A stretch of DNA of 39,799 nt from a virus, in the IMG/VR virus record IMGVR_UViG_3300042691_019595, positions 1 to 39,799 of that record; one strand, given 5' to 3'. Below are positions 21,670 through 27,869 of this stretch, piece after piece (within the stretch, counting starts at the first letter, position 1; each line of letters begins with the position of its first letter). Both the position numbers and the translations under genes were made by a program. Below the pieces are notes generated by a model that was not told where the DNA came from, ran no database searches, and was given only the letters and a program-made list of their open reading frames with translations.

Positions 21670-21920
21670 GCCGCCACCATCAAGCGCACCACCATGCGGA
21701 AGGGGTTGCGCTCCTCGATGTTCAGCAGCCCCATCTTCACCAGCTCATGCACCGCGTCCATGAACTGGTCCGGCGGCATGCTGGCCTGCTCCGGCAGGGC
21801 GTCATCCGACAGCACCGCGCGGTGGTCGAAGCATGACCGCATCGCCAGCAGCAGCAGTACGAGGCGCTGCTCCGGCGTCTTGACTGGGGCGCTGGAGGCC
21901 CACGAGACAGCCTCCATCAT
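21666..21920 (-). CDS. Small winged-helix-like protein (84 residues)
   Basis: The ATG at 21920 overlaps the previous stop. The sequence VKTPEQRLVLLLLAMRSCFD, then LSDDALPEQASMPPDQFMDA and VHELVKMGLLNIEERNPFRM, reads as helix, helix, recognition helix and wing, so a small DNA-binding role is likely. It lies directly before the replication-type winged-helix gene and ends in ATGA with it. It could regulate the operon or assist origin binding; neither is shown by the sequence. Confidence 0.65.
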   Translation of the reverse strand: MMEAVSWASSAPVKTPEQRLVLLLLAMRSCFDHRAVLSDDALPEQASMPPDQFMDAVHELVKMGLLNIEERNPFRMVVRLMVAA

Positions 21921-22255
21921 GCCGCCACCCGGCGCTGCGCGTTGAGCCCGGCGACCAGCGCCTCGATCTCATCCAGCGCGGCCTGCCGCACAGCGAAGGC
22001 CTCGCCGCCATTGATGCGGCGAGACAGGCGCATTTCGAGCTGGGCCGCATAGCACGGCTCGCGCCGGGCCTTGGTCTTCGAGGCGACCGGCGGCACGGTG
22101 AGGCGCACCACCACCGGCACGTCATAGCCCCGGTGCAGCCAGTAGAGGCGCAGACGGCAGCCGGTGAGCATCGCGCCCAGCTCGCTGGACGGGTCAATCC
22201 CGATGCTGCTCAGGGGGCGGTCGGTGGTGGCGATTTCGAGGGCAGTCCTGTTCAT
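21917..22255 (-). CDS. First gene of the - strand replication block, unknown function (112 residues)
   Basis: I start at 22255, where AGGAGA sits 8 bases upstream, giving MNRTALEIATTDRPLSSIGI, then LGAMLTGCRLRLYWLHRGYD and VPVVVRLTVPPVASKTKARR. It has a beta-rich centre and a helical end (FAVRQAALDEIEALVAGLNA). A longer frame upstream would run into the intergenic region and is rejected. It begins the leftward operon from the divergent region at 22256-22410. No family is recognised. Confidence 0.68.
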   Translation of the reverse strand: MNRTALEIATTDRPLSSIGIDPSSELGAMLTGCRLRLYWLHRGYDVPVVVRLTVPPVASKTKARREPCYAAQLEMRLSRRINGGEAFAVRQAALDEIEALVAGLNAQRRVAA

Positions 22256-22410
22256 GGGTTGTCTCCTGTGGCCGAACAAGACCTGCAGGCTAGACGGGAA
22301 CAGAGCCGGTCCGTCATGCAAAGGCCGCAACCCTGCTATGCGTGGCGCGGTGATGTCCGGCGCGCCCCGGCTGTGGCATCCTGCCCGATGCTCAACCAAA
22401 GGAGACCCAC
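22256..22410. promoter_or_regulatory. Divergent promoter region between replication and recombination blocks
   Basis: This 155-base gap separates two start codons facing away from each other, so it must hold both promoters. I find no convincing -35/-10 pair. CCTGCTATGC (22332-22341) repeats the half-site of the dyad at 17362-17378, and GCATC/GATGC (22378-22382, 22389-22393) forms a small hairpin near the + start. Confidence 0.5.
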
Positions 22411-23199
22411 ATGAGCAACATCCACAAGGCCCTCGCCACGGCGCTGGGCGAAATCCACCGCCTGAAGAAGGACGACAAGAACCAGCACGGCGGCTACGCC
22501 TACGTGTCGGTCGATGACGTCAAGGACCACGTCCGCCCGATCCTGTCGAAGCACGGCCTGTTCCTGCAGGTGACCGAAGAGAGCTTCGAGATGGTGCAGG
22601 TGCAAGGCAAGAGCGGGTCCACCAGCTCTGCCCTGATCCGCTACGCCATCGCCCTGCGCCACGCGTCGGGCGAGGGCATGGAGCCCGACCTCATCACCAT
22701 CTGCCTGCCCTACACCGGGGCGCAGACGGCGGGTGCTGCGCGCTCCTACGCGGTGAAGGAGTGGGCCAAGGGCTCACTGCTGGTTTCGACCGGCGAGAAG
22801 GACGCCATCAGCGGCGGGGCGGATGCCGACGCCTACAAGCAGCAGGAATACGTGGCCCCGCGCGAAGAGCGCCCGACCGCTCACGCCGCGCGCCAGAACG
22901 GCGGCGACGAGGCCTTCAAGAAAATCCAGAACGGCCTGCGCCAGATCGAGCGCGAAGGATCGCTCGAAGACCTCGCGCTGTTCTGGAAGAACTCGCAGGC
23001 GGCGATGAAGAAGATGCCCGCAGGCTGGGTGTCGGAGCTGTCCAAGCAGAAGGACGAGCTGAAGTCCGCCTTCGAGAAGGCTGGCACCAAGCCGCTCCAT
23101 GCTCCGTCCACGGACGATCAGTCCACGGAGGAACATGACCCTGAGACTGGGGAGATCATCCCCGGCATCACCCACGATGACACGATGACCAACAACTGA
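22411..23199 (+). CDS. erf: ERF-family single-strand annealing protein
   Basis: The 262-residue protein starts at 22411 behind AAAGGAGA. It begins MSNIHKALATALGEIHRLKK and shows the ERF signature GGYAYVSVDDVKDHVRPILS followed by LPYTGAQTAGAARSYAVKEW, typical of ERF proteins (KDxxNxxxxYxYxsxxDVxxxVRPxLxxxGL; GAQxxGAAxSYAxKyxl). The C-terminal region is charged and acidic (DDQSTEEHDPETGEI). ERF proteins bind and anneal single-stranded DNA as rings and drive RecA-independent recombination. It heads the recombination block and probably works with the Gp157-like protein and the VRR-NUC nuclease. Confidence 0.93.
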   Translation: MSNIHKALATALGEIHRLKKDDKNQHGGYAYVSVDDVKDHVRPILSKHGLFLQVTEESFEMVQVQGKSGSTSSALIRYAIALRHASGEGMEPDLITICLPYTGAQTAGAARSYAVKEWAKGSLLVSTGEKDAISGGADADAYKQQEYVAPREERPTAHAARQNGGDEAFKKIQNGLRQIEREGSLEDLALFWKNSQAAMKKMPAGWVSELSKQKDELKSAFEKAGTKPLHAPSTDDQSTEEHDPETGEIIPGITHDDTMTNN

Positions 23200-23210
23200 G
23201 GAGAACAGCA

Positions 23211-23705
23211 ATGAGGATGGATTTGGAAGTGGCTGCGGCCAAGAAGCTGAAGGCGAAGCTGCTGTCGCTGGGCGAGGACGAGGATGACCTCGTGCGCGAC
23301 ATGATCGAGGGCGAGACCAAGCTGCACGAGGCCATCGCGCGCGTGGCCTTCGAGCTGGCGGCGGTCGAAGGCGAGGCCGCTGGCATCAGGGGCGCGATCA
23401 AGACCATGAGCGAGCGCCTCGACCGGCATGAGGCACGGGCCGAGAAGCTGCGCGAGGCGATCTTCGAGGCCATGCAGGTGGCCGAGCAGACCACCATGAA
23501 GACGCCTGCGGCCACGCTGTCGGTCAGGCCGACGCCGTCCAAGGTCGAGATCATTGATCAGGCCTCGATCCCGGCAGCCTTCATGCGGCAGGCGGACCCC
23601 GTGCCGGACAAGCAGCTCATCAAGTCGATGCTGCAGGCCGGTAAGGCGGTGGACGGCTGCACCCTGTCGAACGGCGGCCTCACCCTCGCGGTGAAGTTCA
23701 CGTGA
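23211..23705 (+). CDS. Gp157-like (Siphovirus Gp157 family) protein
   Basis: This 164-residue protein starts at 23211 behind GAGGAGA. It begins MRMDLEVAAAKKLKAKLLSL, then LVRDMIEGETKLHEAIARVA and LREAIFEAMQVAEQTTMKTP. The long helical N-terminal half and the EQTxxKTPxxTLSVRPxPxKVEI segment followed by IPxxFMRQADPVPDKQLIK identify the Gp157 family. Members accompany recombination genes, and in Streptococcus phages they have been connected to phage resistance. The acidic coiled coil would bind partners. Its stop overlaps the next GTG start. Confidence 0.9.
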   Translation: MRMDLEVAAAKKLKAKLLSLGEDEDDLVRDMIEGETKLHEAIARVAFELAAVEGEAAGIRGAIKTMSERLDRHEARAEKLREAIFEAMQVAEQTTMKTPAATLSVRPTPSKVEIIDQASIPAAFMRQADPVPDKQLIKSMLQAGKAVDGCTLSNGGLTLAVKFT

Positions 23706-24232
23706 GCCGGGTCTATCCCATGCGGTATGAGGGCAGCGGAATGTTCCGCTGCCTTCGTCCCGGCCTCATCGAAATCCAGCCCGGTGAGGTTCACGGCTGG
23801 CAGCTCGCGGAGGCGCGCTCCAAGGCCACCCACGACCACTTCTTCGCCTGCATCAATGATGCGTGGCTGAACCTGCCCGAGGAGCTGGCGGATGACTTTC
23901 CGTCTGCGGAGCATCTGCGCAAGTGGGCGCTCATCAAGGCGGGCTTCTGCACCATGACCACAGTGGTGTGCGCCACCAATGCCGACGCCCTCACGCTGGC
24001 GGCCCGCGCGCGCGAGCTGGACCGCTATGCCATGGCGGAGGTGGTGGCGGACGAGAAGTCACCCCTGAAGTCCCGCCGCATCGTGCGCATCTGGACCGCC
24101 GACAGCCAGCGCCGCGATGCCATGGGCCGCAAGGTCTTTCAGGAGGCGAAGGAGCGGGCCTTGCAGGCCGTCTCCGAATTGATCGGCACTGACATCACCA
24201 CACTGAGAAAGGAAGCAGGCAATGGCGCGTAA
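23702..24232 (+). CDS. Recombination-block protein, possibly DUF1367-like
   Basis: This 176-residue frame starts with GTG at 23702 in a GTGA overlap. It shows MFRCLRPGLIEIQPGEVHGW, HDHFFACINDAWLNLPEELA, FPSAEHLRKWALIKAGFCTM and SQRRDAMGRKVFQEAKERAL. The order (basic head, HDHFF, HLRKWALIKAGF, TADSQxxDAMGRKxFQEAKxRAL) is like a recurrent phage protein near ERF genes, some members of which are assigned to DUF1367. The function is not established. No catalytic motif is visible, and it may be a DNA-associated helper. Confidence 0.62.
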   Translation: MSRVYPMRYEGSGMFRCLRPGLIEIQPGEVHGWQLAEARSKATHDHFFACINDAWLNLPEELADDFPSAEHLRKWALIKAGFCTMTTVVCATNADALTLAARARELDRYAMAEVVADEKSPLKSRRIVRIWTADSQRRDAMGRKVFQEAKERALQAVSELIGTDITTLRKEAGNGA

Positions 24233-24542
24233 GGCGAAGACGGACCCGGCACAAACCTCGATCCTCGACTATGACACGGCGCATGCCCGGCGCGATGATC
24301 CAGACACATCGCACGCGGCTGCGGAGAAGATCACCCCGCAGGTCTCGGCCCTGCAGCAGGTTGTGCTGGGGGCTCTCAAGATTTACGGCCCCACCACCGA
24401 CCGCAAGCTGGTCACCATCCTCAAGGCCCGCCATGGGCGCACCGAAAGCACGTGGCGCACCCGCCGGTCCGAGCTGGTGGGCAAGGGCCTCGTGGTGAAG
24501 GTCGGCACCGTGGATGGTCAGTCGGTCTGGGGGGTGGCATGA
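24222..24542 (+). CDS. Winged-helix protein (106 residues)
   Basis: It begins at 24222 behind AAAGGAAG and overlaps the previous gene by 11 bases. The protein reads MARKAKTDPAQTSILDYDTA, then DPDTSHAAAEKITPQVSALQ, VVLGALKIYGPTTDRKLVTI and HGRTESTWRTRRSELVGKGL. The second half is a clear winged helix (KLVTILKA, STWRTRRSELVGKGLVVKVG). The DPDTSHxAA segment is common in phage proteins with this domain, thought to bind DNA or to regulate transcription. The last base group ATGA couples it to the next gene. Confidence 0.75.
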   Translation: MARKAKTDPAQTSILDYDTAHARRDDPDTSHAAAEKITPQVSALQQVVLGALKIYGPTTDRKLVTILKARHGRTESTWRTRRSELVGKGLVVKVGTVDGQSVWGVA

Positions 24543-24760
24543 GTACCACGTCACGGAAGCAACTGCGCGAGCTGAAGCGCCTGCTGGAGGCGGACGGCAT
24601 CGCGATACTGTCCGCCGACAGGGGCCGCAAGCACCGCAAGCTGCGGGTGTCGGACGGCACGCGCGAGGCCACTGTCACGGTGGCCTCAACGCCCAGCGAC
24701 TGGCGCGCGCTGCTGAACAATCTCTGCATTGCCCGCCGGGCGCTGCGGGGTGCGCCATGA
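24539..24760 (+). CDS. Small HicA-like fold protein, phage type (73 residues)
   Basis: The ATG at 24539 overlaps the previous stop (ATGA). The sequence MSTTSRKQLRELKRLLEADG, then GRKHRKLRVSDGTREATVTV and STPSDWRALLNNLCIARRAL, follows the helix-beta-beta-helix pattern of the HicA/dsRBD-like fold, with KHRKLRV and TPSDxRALxNxxxxxRR. No HicB partner is nearby, so a toxin function is unlikely. It may bind RNA. Proteins like this are frequent in phage early regions. Identity is moderately certain; function is not. Confidence 0.62.
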   Translation: MSTTSRKQLRELKRLLEADGIAILSADRGRKHRKLRVSDGTREATVTVASTPSDWRALLNNLCIARRALRGAP

Positions 24761-25035
24761 GCGAGTGGGATCGCAAGCACTGGGAAAAGAAGCTAGTCAC
24801 GCTGCCGCGTGTCTGGGGTATTGAGGGCGGTGTCGGCTATGTGACCGTGCCGTTCGTGCAGGAGGAGGATGGCAGGGGCGATCACATGCGCCTGCTCATC
24901 AAGAGGAGGAGGAAGGTCTATGGAGCAAACATTGTGGCTGGCGGCCTTGATGCTGGGTTGCGCGATGTCAGCAGGCTTCATCCTGCTGATCATTGCGGAG
25001 CTGCTGCAGATGCGGAGCCAGCAGCGGCAGTGTGA
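24757..25035 (+). CDS. Small protein overlapping the next gene (92 residues)
   Basis: ATG at 24757 forms ATGA with the previous gene. The first 54 residues (MSEWDRKHWEKKLVTLPRVW, GGVGYVTVPFVQEEDGRGDH) look like normal protein. The remainder (GANIVAGGLDAGLRDVSRLH...) is in a region also coding for the membrane gene at 24920 in another frame, and its composition is poor. Either this is a true 116-base overlap or the C-terminus is simply read-through drift without selection. No domain is recognised. Confidence 0.5.
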   Translation: MSEWDRKHWEKKLVTLPRVWGIEGGVGYVTVPFVQEEDGRGDHMRLLIKRRRKVYGANIVAGGLDAGLRDVSRLHPADHCGAAADAEPAAAV

Positions 25036-25099
25036 TGCCGAGGAGGCGGACCGCGAACTGGTGCGCCTTCAGGAATACCGGGACATGCCGGACAGGTGA
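24920..25099 (+). CDS. Small membrane protein, end of the + block (59 residues)
   Basis: Start at ATG 24920, directly after AGGAGGAGGAAGG, a strong ribosome site; an in-frame ATG at 24869 is not preceded by one. It begins MEQTLWLAALMLGCAMSAGF and continues ILLIIAELLQMRSQQRQCDA. One membrane helix is followed by a charged coiled tail (ADRELVRLQEYRDMPDR). The topology resembles small phage membrane proteins of the early region. A terminator follows at 25105-25128. Function unknown. Confidence 0.65.
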   Translation: MEQTLWLAALMLGCAMSAGFILLIIAELLQMRSQQRQCDAEEADRELVRLQEYRDMPDR

Positions 25100-25104
25100 G
25101 AGAG

Positions 25105-25128
25105 GGGCGGGGTCACTCCCGCCCTTTT
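25105..25128 (+). terminator. Terminator at the end of the + recombination block
   Basis: GGGCGGG (25105-25111) pairs with CCCGCCC (25118-25124) around GTCACT, followed by TTTT. It lies over the last codons of the convergent - strand gene (stop at 25113). The - strand lacks a T-run after the stem, so it acts for + transcripts; it may still pause late transcripts. Confidence 0.82.
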
Positions 25129-25385
25129 CGTTTGCGCCGGTCGAGCCATTCGCGCTCGCGGCCCTGCAGCACCGCCCTGCGCCACTCGGCCTCCTCCTCC
25201 GGCGGCATGCGCCGGAACAGCGGCAGCACGTACTTGATCAGCATGGGCTTCACATGCGTCCACAGCACCGGCAGCAGGCCACTGAGTAGGAACGGGTTGT
25301 GGTAGAGCCTCAGAGCCAAAACGGCCCCCATGGCGGCAAAGCCAAGGAGGCCGAAGATGATGGCGGCTGTCTCCAGCCAGCTCAT
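25113..25385 (-). CDS. Spanin-like or membrane lysis accessory protein (90 residues)
   Basis: The start at 25385 follows the holin-like gene after one base. An N-terminal membrane helix (WLETAAIIFGLLGFAAMGAV) is followed by a second hydrophobic stretch (FLLSGLLPVLWTHVKPMLIK) and a highly charged tail (EEEAEWRRAVLQGREREWLD). Position at the end of the lysis cassette next to amidase and holin suggests an inner-membrane lysis role. The charged C-terminal tail would be cytoplasmic, which fits a holin accessory at least as well as a classical Rz spanin. It is the last gene of the late operon. Confidence 0.58.
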   Translation of the reverse strand: MSWLETAAIIFGLLGFAAMGAVLALRLYHNPFLLSGLLPVLWTHVKPMLIKYVLPLFRRMPPEEEAEWRRAVLQGREREWLDRRKRKGRE

Positions 25386-25386
25386 G

Positions 25387-25566
25387 TCAGGCTTTCGGCT
25401 TGTTCGGGATCAGCCACGTCATGAAGCCGGTCGCCAGCGCGCCGAGGACGGCGGAGACCGCCTCGATCAGGTTCGGCGTGGCCCAGCCCGAGGCATCGAC
25501 GCCGAAGGCGGCGAGCAGGGTGACGAGGGACATCAGGAAGGCCGCGATGGCCTTGTGCATTGTCAT
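25387..25566 (-). CDS. Probable holin (59 residues)
   Basis: The start at 25566 is preceded by GAGGAGAG; the frame is not otherwise listed as a long ORF. The protein is MTMHKAIAAFLMSLVTLLAA, then GVDASGWATPNLIEAVSAVL and TGFMTWLIPNKPKA. Two membrane helices (residues 8-24 and 34-53) are joined by a short loop, with a lysine end. This arrangement, including WLIPNKP, is the usual form of small holins in alphaproteobacterial phages, next to an amidase. It would time lysis by forming inner-membrane holes. Confidence 0.78.
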   Translation of the reverse strand: MTMHKAIAAFLMSLVTLLAAFGVDASGWATPNLIEAVSAVLGALATGFMTWLIPNKPKA

Positions 25567-25579
25567 GGTCGTTCTCTCC

Positions 25580-26014
25580 TCAGACAGGAAACTTCAGTTT
25601 CTTTGCCCACGCCCGCGCATTGAAGCAGGGGCAGGCCTTCTGCACACCGGGGAAGTCCCGGTGACCAAGCACTTTCGCGCGAGGATACCTGATCGTCAGT
25701 AAACGGACAAGTTTCTCCAGCGCAGCCCACTGCGCCGGTGTGAAGTTGTTCTCCGGCTTCCACGTGCGCTCGTTGAGGCCGCCCGCCATGCAGATGCCGA
25801 TGCTGTCCATGTTGTGGTCGGCCACGTGCGCGCCGACCTCGTCCTCTGCCCGGCCACGCTCGACGCGGCCATCGCGCCGGATCACGAAGTGGTAGCCGAT
25901 GTCGGACCAACCGCGCTCCTTGTGCCACCTCCTGATGTCGGCAACGCCGACGTTCTGGCTGGGGCGGGTGGCGGCGCAGTGCAGCACGATCTTGTTGGTG
26001 GCCTTGCGTTTCAT
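25580..26014 (-). CDS. Endolysin: N-acetylmuramoyl-L-alanine amidase (T7 lysozyme type)
   Basis: I start at 26014 behind GAGGGT, giving 144 residues. The Amidase_2 fold is clear: IVLHCAATRPSQ with zinc ligand His12, GWSDIGYHFVIRRDGRVERG, DSIGICMAGGLNERTW and the second ligand pair in VLGHRDFPGVQKACPCFN (His near 117, Cys near 127). The GYHF tyrosine and the GRAEDEVGAHVADHN segment are also canonical. It cuts the amide bond between N-acetylmuramic acid and L-alanine in peptidoglycan. It has no signal peptide, so release depends on the neighbouring holin. Confidence 0.94.
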   Translation of the reverse strand: MKRKATNKIVLHCAATRPSQNVGVADIRRWHKERGWSDIGYHFVIRRDGRVERGRAEDEVGAHVADHNMDSIGICMAGGLNERTWKPENNFTPAQWAALEKLVRLLTIRYPRAKVLGHRDFPGVQKACPCFNARAWAKKLKFPV

Positions 26015-26021
26015 GTGACCC

Positions 26022-26381
26022 TCACGTTGATGGCGGCTCGAAGAAACAGTAGACGCCCTGCCGCGCGTCATTGCGCAGGCTGGGCATGATGCAGATGTGA
26101 TAGTTGCCGTCCATCGACGGCTGCACCCGCGACCACGGCACCAAGGCGTCGATGGGCGCGATGGCATTGGGGTTTATGCGCCGGGCCTGCTGCAGCGTGA
26201 GGCGGATGCGGTAGCCGCGCTCTTCCGCCGCCAGCACGCCGGGCGTCAGCACGAGCTGGGCGCAGTCCTCGCCACCGCAGCAGCTCTGGTTGGAGTAGAC
26301 CGGATCGCGCTTCTCGCTGTACCACTCGTGCGCCAGCGCCGGTGCGGTCATCAGCAGCAGGATTGTCAGCGCACGGATCAT
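26022..26381 (-). CDS. Secreted small cysteine-containing protein
   Basis: The gene starts at 26381 in ATGA with the upstream gene, giving 119 residues. Residues 1-17 are a signal peptide (MIRALTILLLMTAPALA, then HEWYS), with likely cleavage after ALA. The mature part has QSCCGGEDCAQLVLTPGVLA followed by GYRIRLTLQQARRINPNAIA and GNYHICIMPS. The HEWY...CCxxxDC pattern is frequent in exported alphaproteobacterial proteins of unknown function, suggesting origin from such hosts. In the lysis cassette it could act in the periplasm as a wall or outer-membrane factor. Confidence 0.72.
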   Translation of the reverse strand: MIRALTILLLMTAPALAHEWYSEKRDPVYSNQSCCGGEDCAQLVLTPGVLAAEERGYRIRLTLQQARRINPNAIAPIDALVPWSRVQPSMDGNYHICIMPSLRNDARQGVYCFFEPPST

Positions 26382-26626
26382 GTCGGCCACATCCAGTTCT
26401 TGATCTTGTCGATGACGAGGATGAACACGATGTTCAGCGCCAGCATGATGCCGATGATCTTGTTGCGCCATCCTTCGAGTTTGGTCAGTCGCGTTTCGTG
26501 GTCTTTGTGGTTCGCCACGCATGTTGGCGATGGCGGGAGCTTGTCGATCTGCGCAATCAGGATGTCCAGTTTGGTCTCAAGCCGGGTCAGACGTTCTGCC
26601 GTCACGATGTCGCCTTCGTGAACCAT
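26378..26626 (-). CDS. Coiled-coil membrane-anchored protein (hemolysin XhlA-like)
   Basis: I start at 26626 (GAGGA six bases upstream), giving 82 residues: MVHEGDIVTAERLTRLETKL, DILIAQIDKLPPSPTCVANH, KDHETRLTKLEGWRNKIIGI and a C-terminal membrane helix MLALNIVFILVIDKIKNW. The heptad coiled coil followed by one membrane helix matches the XhlA-type/holin-associated family that often precedes holin and amidase. It may regulate or join the lysis complex. The final ATGA couples it to the secreted protein. Confidence 0.7.
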   Translation of the reverse strand: MVHEGDIVTAERLTRLETKLDILIAQIDKLPPSPTCVANHKDHETRLTKLEGWRNKIIGIMLALNIVFILVIDKIKNWMWPT

Positions 26627-26633
26627 GCTGTCC

Positions 26634-27113
26634 TCACAACTGGGATGCTGCAATGAAGAAGCCGTCGATCTCTTTCTCGCTGAGCCCCATCAATGCCAAC
26701 AGCGAGTTGCTGCGGTAGTAGCCGATGGCCGCGAAGTCGATCTCGGCGAGGATGCGCTGCTCCGGCGTCCACACGCCGTTCGCCACCTGCGCGTCGAACA
26801 CTGCCGAGATCGCCGCAGGCACTGCCGCCGTCTTCGTCATGTCGAGGGCCTCCTGTGCCGTGATAACCTTCATGGCGAGGAGCTGCAGGGCGGCTTGGCG
26901 GCGGGTGATGCTCTCCGGCACGGGCGGCGGCAGCGTGGCCGGGTCCACCGTGCGGATCGTCCACACGCCATTGACAAGGCCCTCGAAGGGCTCTCCGTAC
27001 TCGCGCACGACATCGTGCCACGTCACACCCTTGTGCGGGATGTCCTCCGGTTTTTCGGTGTAGCGCCGGACTTCTTGAAAGGTGCCGTCGATCAACAATG
27101 CGTATTCGTTCAT
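26634..27113 (-). CDS. Tail-fibre-associated protein, unknown function (159 residues)
   Basis: The start at 27113 follows AAGGAAAC. The protein begins MNEYALLIDGTFQEVRRYTE, with GVTWHDVVREYGEPFEGLVN, VWTIRTVDPATLPPPVPESI and RRQAALQLLAMKVITAQEAL. The N-terminal beta part and a helical C-terminal part (TRRQAALQLLxxxx...EIDFAAIGYYRSNSLLALM) are characteristic of phage proteins directly after fibre genes, thought to act in fibre attachment or assembly. The final domain recalls ITRRQ/ALQLLA segments in many tail proteins. No enzyme motif seen. Confidence 0.65.
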   Translation of the reverse strand: MNEYALLIDGTFQEVRRYTEKPEDIPHKGVTWHDVVREYGEPFEGLVNGVWTIRTVDPATLPPPVPESITRRQAALQLLAMKVITAQEALDMTKTAAVPAAISAVFDAQVANGVWTPEQRILAEIDFAAIGYYRSNSLLALMGLSEKEIDGFFIAASQL

Positions 27114-27125
27114 TACTTTGTTTCC

Positions 27126-27866
27126 TTACGAGGGTCGAAGGGCGCATGAAATCGCAGCCCATGAAGCACTAGTGTTGTCGGCGCTAGAAAAACCAAACTG
27201 CGCGGCGTCAAACGCACCACCCTCCCAATTTGGATAATGACCGATGCCGACTGTCGCATCATTTGAAGTCCCGTCAAACCCATCGGTGAAGAACGCGGAG
27301 AGATCAGACGATGTAAAGGTATCTACTTGTGAAAAGTGTGCACCAGCAGCAGCGCAAACGATGAATGCACCGGGTGTAACCGGGAGAATAGACGGGGGGT
27401 TGGCAAGAACACTGTTAATGCCTGTGGCAGTTGTAGGAGTAACGTCAATTGGGTTTGCCACATTGACGCCCCTAAACACATAAACCGCCATTGCAGCCGC
27501 TTCAGCCGTGCCCCCTGTAGGGCCAAAGGTGGTGGCTGTGTCGCCAGAGATAACTTTGTAAGCAACCCTCAAGTTGGCATCCATAGTGTCGTCAGCGTAC
27601 AATTCGCTCCCGATAAGAGTATATGGATTTGCACCATCTGTGATGGAGAGTGTCCGGTCTGTGGCGGTAGCGGCGGCGAAAACGGCAATTACAAAATCCC
27701 CGTTTGAAACTGCGGAGGCAATACCTCCAGTTAGTCCGCTGTTAAGAGCAATTGTGCTTGTACCTGAAGTTGCGCCTGCTTTTGTCGCGGTTTTTCCGCC
27801 GACAAACTGGATGCTGCTGCTGACGCCTCCCGCTCCAAAACCAATCAACTGATTGACGTGCAGCAT
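27126..27866 (-). CDS. Putative receptor-binding/tail fibre tip protein, lower GC than its neighbours
   Basis: This 246-residue protein starts at 27866. It is rich in Thr, Ser, Ala and Gly, with beta-strand patterning (SSIQFVGGKTATKAGATSGT, AAAMAVYVFRGVNVANPIDV and SSADNTSASWAAISCALRPS), as in fibre or adhesin domains. The DNA is visibly more AT-rich and uses codons (ACA, GTA, TTT, AAA) rarely used by surrounding genes. This points to recent acquisition. It follows the main fibre gene after three bases, so it may be the terminal receptor-contacting protein. There is no collagen repeat or enzymatic domain. Confidence 0.66.
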   Translation of the reverse strand: MLHVNQLIGFGAGGVSSSIQFVGGKTATKAGATSGTSTIALNSGLTGGIASAVSNGDFVIAVFAAATATDRTLSITDGANPYTLIGSELYADDTMDANLRVAYKVISGDTATTFGPTGGTAEAAAMAVYVFRGVNVANPIDVTPTTATGINSVLANPPSILPVTPGAFIVCAAAGAHFSQVDTFTSSDLSAFFTDGFDGTSNDATVGIGHYPNWEGGAFDAAQFGFSSADNTSASWAAISCALRPS

Positions 27867-27869
27867 TGA

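Noticed and set aside
24539-24760. HicA toxin of a toxin-antitoxin pair
   Set aside because: The fold pattern is similar but no HicB partner is adjacent; single phage proteins of this type are common.
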